Source of the DNA: DALYLB01 sp046154695
GTDB lineage: Bacteria > Acidobacteriota > Blastocatellia > RBC074
Length of the DNA stretch: 31,135 nucleotides
Direction of reading: 5' to 3'
Assembly (NCBI GenBank): GCA_046154695.1
Contig: JBJXFI010000071.1
Coordinates: forward strand, 1 to 31,135
The translations under genes were made by a program, and so were the position numbers. This document shows, piece after piece, positions 29,486 through 31,135 of the stretch. Every line of letters begins with the position of its first letter. Position 1 is the first letter of the stretch. The notes beneath the pieces were generated by a model, which was given only the letters and a program-made list of their open reading frames with translations, made no database searches and was not told the origin of the DNA.

Positions 29486-31078
29486 ATGCTTCAACCCGGC
29501 GATCTCGCCCCGACCTTTACCCTTCCCACGCCCGACGGGAAGAAACGACTTGGGATCGACGAGAAGACAAAGACGAGACTGTTGATCTTCTTCGAGACCG
29601 ACTGCCCGACATGTCATCTGACCTTCTCCTATCTGGAGCGGCTCGCGGAGGTTCCCGGCGCGGCCGGCCGGATGCTCGCCATATCGCAGGACGACGCGGC
29701 ATCGACGAGCGAATTCCTGCGCGGGCTGCGGGTTCCTATCCCCGCCGTATTGGACCTGGATCTTCATATCTCGGAGCTGTATGAGCCGCTCGCCGTCCCG
29801 ACCCTCTTTCTGATCGACAGCGCGGGGGAGATCCGGAAAACCATGACCGCCTTCGACAAGGCGGAGCTCAACGCCATCGCGGCCGCGGTATGCAAAGCGG
29901 CAGGCGCCGCGCCGATCCTGCTCGCCACCCCCCACGACGGCAATCCCGACGCGAAGCCCGGGTGCATATCGCGCCATCTGGAGCCGCGCGCGGCGGGAGC
30001 GCCCGCGCCCCTGCTCAATCTCCACGCGAGGTCCGGATCACGGGCCTCGCGCATCGAGCTCGCGGACGATCTGGATGCCATCGAATATTGCCTGGAATCC
30101 GGGTTCGACGCGCTCCCCGTCGTTCCGCCGACCGTCGAGCGGGTGGAGCGAATGCTGCGAGCCGCGGTGTTCGCGCCCGAGGAAGTGATCGCGCGCATCC
30201 CTCCAAATTACGGCCTCGCCACGGTCGAGAAGATCGCCGCCAACGCGGTCATGGCCGGCTGCAAACCGGAGATGATGCGCGTCCTTCTTCTCCTGGTGCG
30301 GGCCGCATGCGACGAAAGATTCAATCTGCACGGCGCACAGGCGACGACCCATTTCGCCGCGCCGCTGACGATTCTCAACGGCCCCATCCGCCGCGAACTC
30401 GGATTCGCGTGCGGACGCAACCTCTTCAGCAATGTCGCCCGCGCCAACAGCACGCTCGGCCGCGCGCTGCAACTGACGCTGACCAACATCGGCGGATCCG
30501 CTCCGATCGATATGTCCACCCTCGGAAATCCGGGCAAGTTCTCTTACTGCATCGCCGAAAACGAAGAAGAGAGCCCGTGGGCTCCCTTCCACATCGAGAA
30601 CGGCTTCTCCGCGCACCAGAGCACCGTCACGCTCTTCGCCGCCGAGCCGCCCCGCGGCGTCAGCGAACACAATGCCCGCAAGGGAGGCCCGATTCTCGAC
30701 GCAATCTGCCAGTCCCTCGCCACCGTCTTCTCCTATCGACTTTGCGGCGCGTTCGAGGCCTTCGTCATTCTTTGCCCGGAACACGCGCGGACGCTCCATC
30801 GCGACGGCTTCACGAAAAGGGCGGCGCGGCAGTACCTCTTCGAAAACACCGGCGTTCCGCACCGCGCGTATGGGGAGGAAGACGCGGAAGGGGCTCAATA
30901 CCGCGCCATATATCAGACCGTCGAAATCCGCGGCGAACCCTGTTATCGAAAATTCGCCTCTCCCGCGCAGATTCGCATCATCGTCGCCGGCGGCACCGCC
31001 GGAAAATTCTCCGCCGTTATCGGCAGTTGGGCGACAGGCCCCCGCGGCTCCCAGGTCGTCACCTATCCCATTCCCTGA
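29486..31078 (+). CDS. Redoxin-domain (TlpA/AhpC-like) protein with a large C-terminal domain of unknown function
   Basis: 530 aa from ATG 29486, chosen because AGGAG lies 9 nt upstream; the longer frame from 29366 has no such site. Residues 1-150 form a thioredoxin-fold redoxin: GDLAPTFTLPTPDGK, then LLIFFETDCPTCHLTF with the redox pair C40 and C43, and the cis-proline region AVPTLFLID. Residues about 185-530 are a separate domain rich in conserved-looking motifs (ALPVVPPTVERVERML, NYGLATVEKIAANAVMAGC, GAQATTHFAAPLTILNGPI, DMSTLGNPGKFSYCIAENE). No signal peptide is present. From memory, this protein type occurs in redoxin (seleno)protein families that accompany UGSC proteins, and a UGSC gene lies across the BNR gene here. 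A thiol-based reductase role is likely; the substrate is unknown. Confidence 0.8.
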   Translation: MLQPGDLAPTFTLPTPDGKKRLGIDEKTKTRLLIFFETDCPTCHLTFSYLERLAEVPGAAGRMLAISQDDAASTSEFLRGLRVPIPAVLDLDLHISELYEPLAVPTLFLIDSAGEIRKTMTAFDKAELNAIAAAVCKAAGAAPILLATPHDGNPDAKPGCISRHLEPRAAGAPAPLLNLHARSGSRASRIELADDLDAIEYCLESGFDALPVVPPTVERVERMLRAAVFAPEEVIARIPPNYGLATVEKIAANAVMAGCKPEMMRVLLLLVRAACDERFNLHGAQATTHFAAPLTILNGPIRRELGFACGRNLFSNVARANSTLGRALQLTLTNIGGSAPIDMSTLGNPGKFSYCIAENEEESPWAPFHIENGFSAHQSTVTLFAAEPPRGVSEHNARKGGPILDAICQSLATVFSYRLCGAFEAFVILCPEHARTLHRDGFTKRAARQYLFENTGVPHRAYGEEDAEGAQYRAIYQTVEIRGEPCYRKFASPAQIRIIVAGGTAGKFSAVIGSWATGPRGSQVVTYPIP

Positions 31079-31135
31079 TCCGCCGGTCGAGCGCGAACGA
31101 GCGCCTCCCGGATCATCAGGATGAGCATCAGCAGC
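31063..31135 (-). CDS. Possible C-terminal end of a membrane protein gene (partial)
   Basis: On the minus strand the frame ending with TAG at 31065-31063 is open to the window edge. It encodes a hydrophobic helix (LLMLILMI) followed by a basic tail (REALVRARPADQGMG). This looks like the last transmembrane segment of a membrane protein convergent with the redoxin gene, overlapping its end by 16 bp. With only 23 codons visible the call is weak. Confidence 0.3.
   Translation of the reverse strand, partial: LLMLILMIREALVRARPADQGMG

Overview
The window reads as a piece of a diderm, GC-rich chromosome, most likely from an Acidobacteriota bacterium. The reasons are an Oar-type TonB-dependent receptor with a carboxypeptidase-regulatory-like N-terminus, a very large BNR/VPS10-type exported protein, several multiheme c-type cytochromes, a CarD-family regulator and an LptD (hence an LPS outer membrane). 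This assignment is inferred from gene content; there is no rRNA or other direct marker. No tRNA, rRNA, CRISPR array or complete insertion sequence was seen.

Layout. (1) 1-1178, minus: exported multiheme cytochrome c, cut by the window edge. (2) 1634-11285, plus: two related but divergent Clp-like double AAA+ ATPases flanking a TonB-dependent receptor. The first ATPase carries a C-terminal region that resembles peptide chain release factor 2 without its GGQ segment. The second has a degenerate first ATP site. A 246-bp palindromic MITE-like repeat lies before the second ATPase gene. (3) 11378-14007: rsgA (plus), then, convergent to it across a 23-bp-stem terminator, a FtsB/DivIC-like gene (TTG start), and carD (GTG start). 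(4) 14156-19285: lptD (minus) is divergent from an operon of a small HTH protein, a PLP aminotransferase and a diaminopropionate ammonia-lyase. Back-to-back sigma70-like promoters lie between them. The lptD promoter predicts an almost leaderless mRNA.

(5) 19321-29228, all minus. First comes a truncated four-helix-bundle gene remnant. Then a redox cluster follows: six-heme cytochrome c, MauG/CCP-type di-heme peroxidase, ferredoxin:thioredoxin reductase catalytic subunit, Tat-exported amidohydrolase and a TauE/SafE permease. Upstream of these lie a 99-aa unknown protein, a UGSC-type selenoprotein (in-frame UGA at 25667-25669 with a SECIS-like hairpin) and a 1056-aa BNR/VPS10 protein. (6) 29486-31078, plus: a redoxin-domain protein with a CPTC motif, divergent from the BNR gene.

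Best candidates for undescribed biology: the Clp-like ATPase fused to a GGQ-less RF2-like domain, together with its partner ATPase. Both lack the usual D2 pore-loop GYVG yet keep a ClpP-docking-like LGF/VGF tripeptide, and the pair sits next to the ribosome-assembly GTPase gene rsgA. The most concrete re-annotation is the selenoprotein, which conventional gene calling would split in two.
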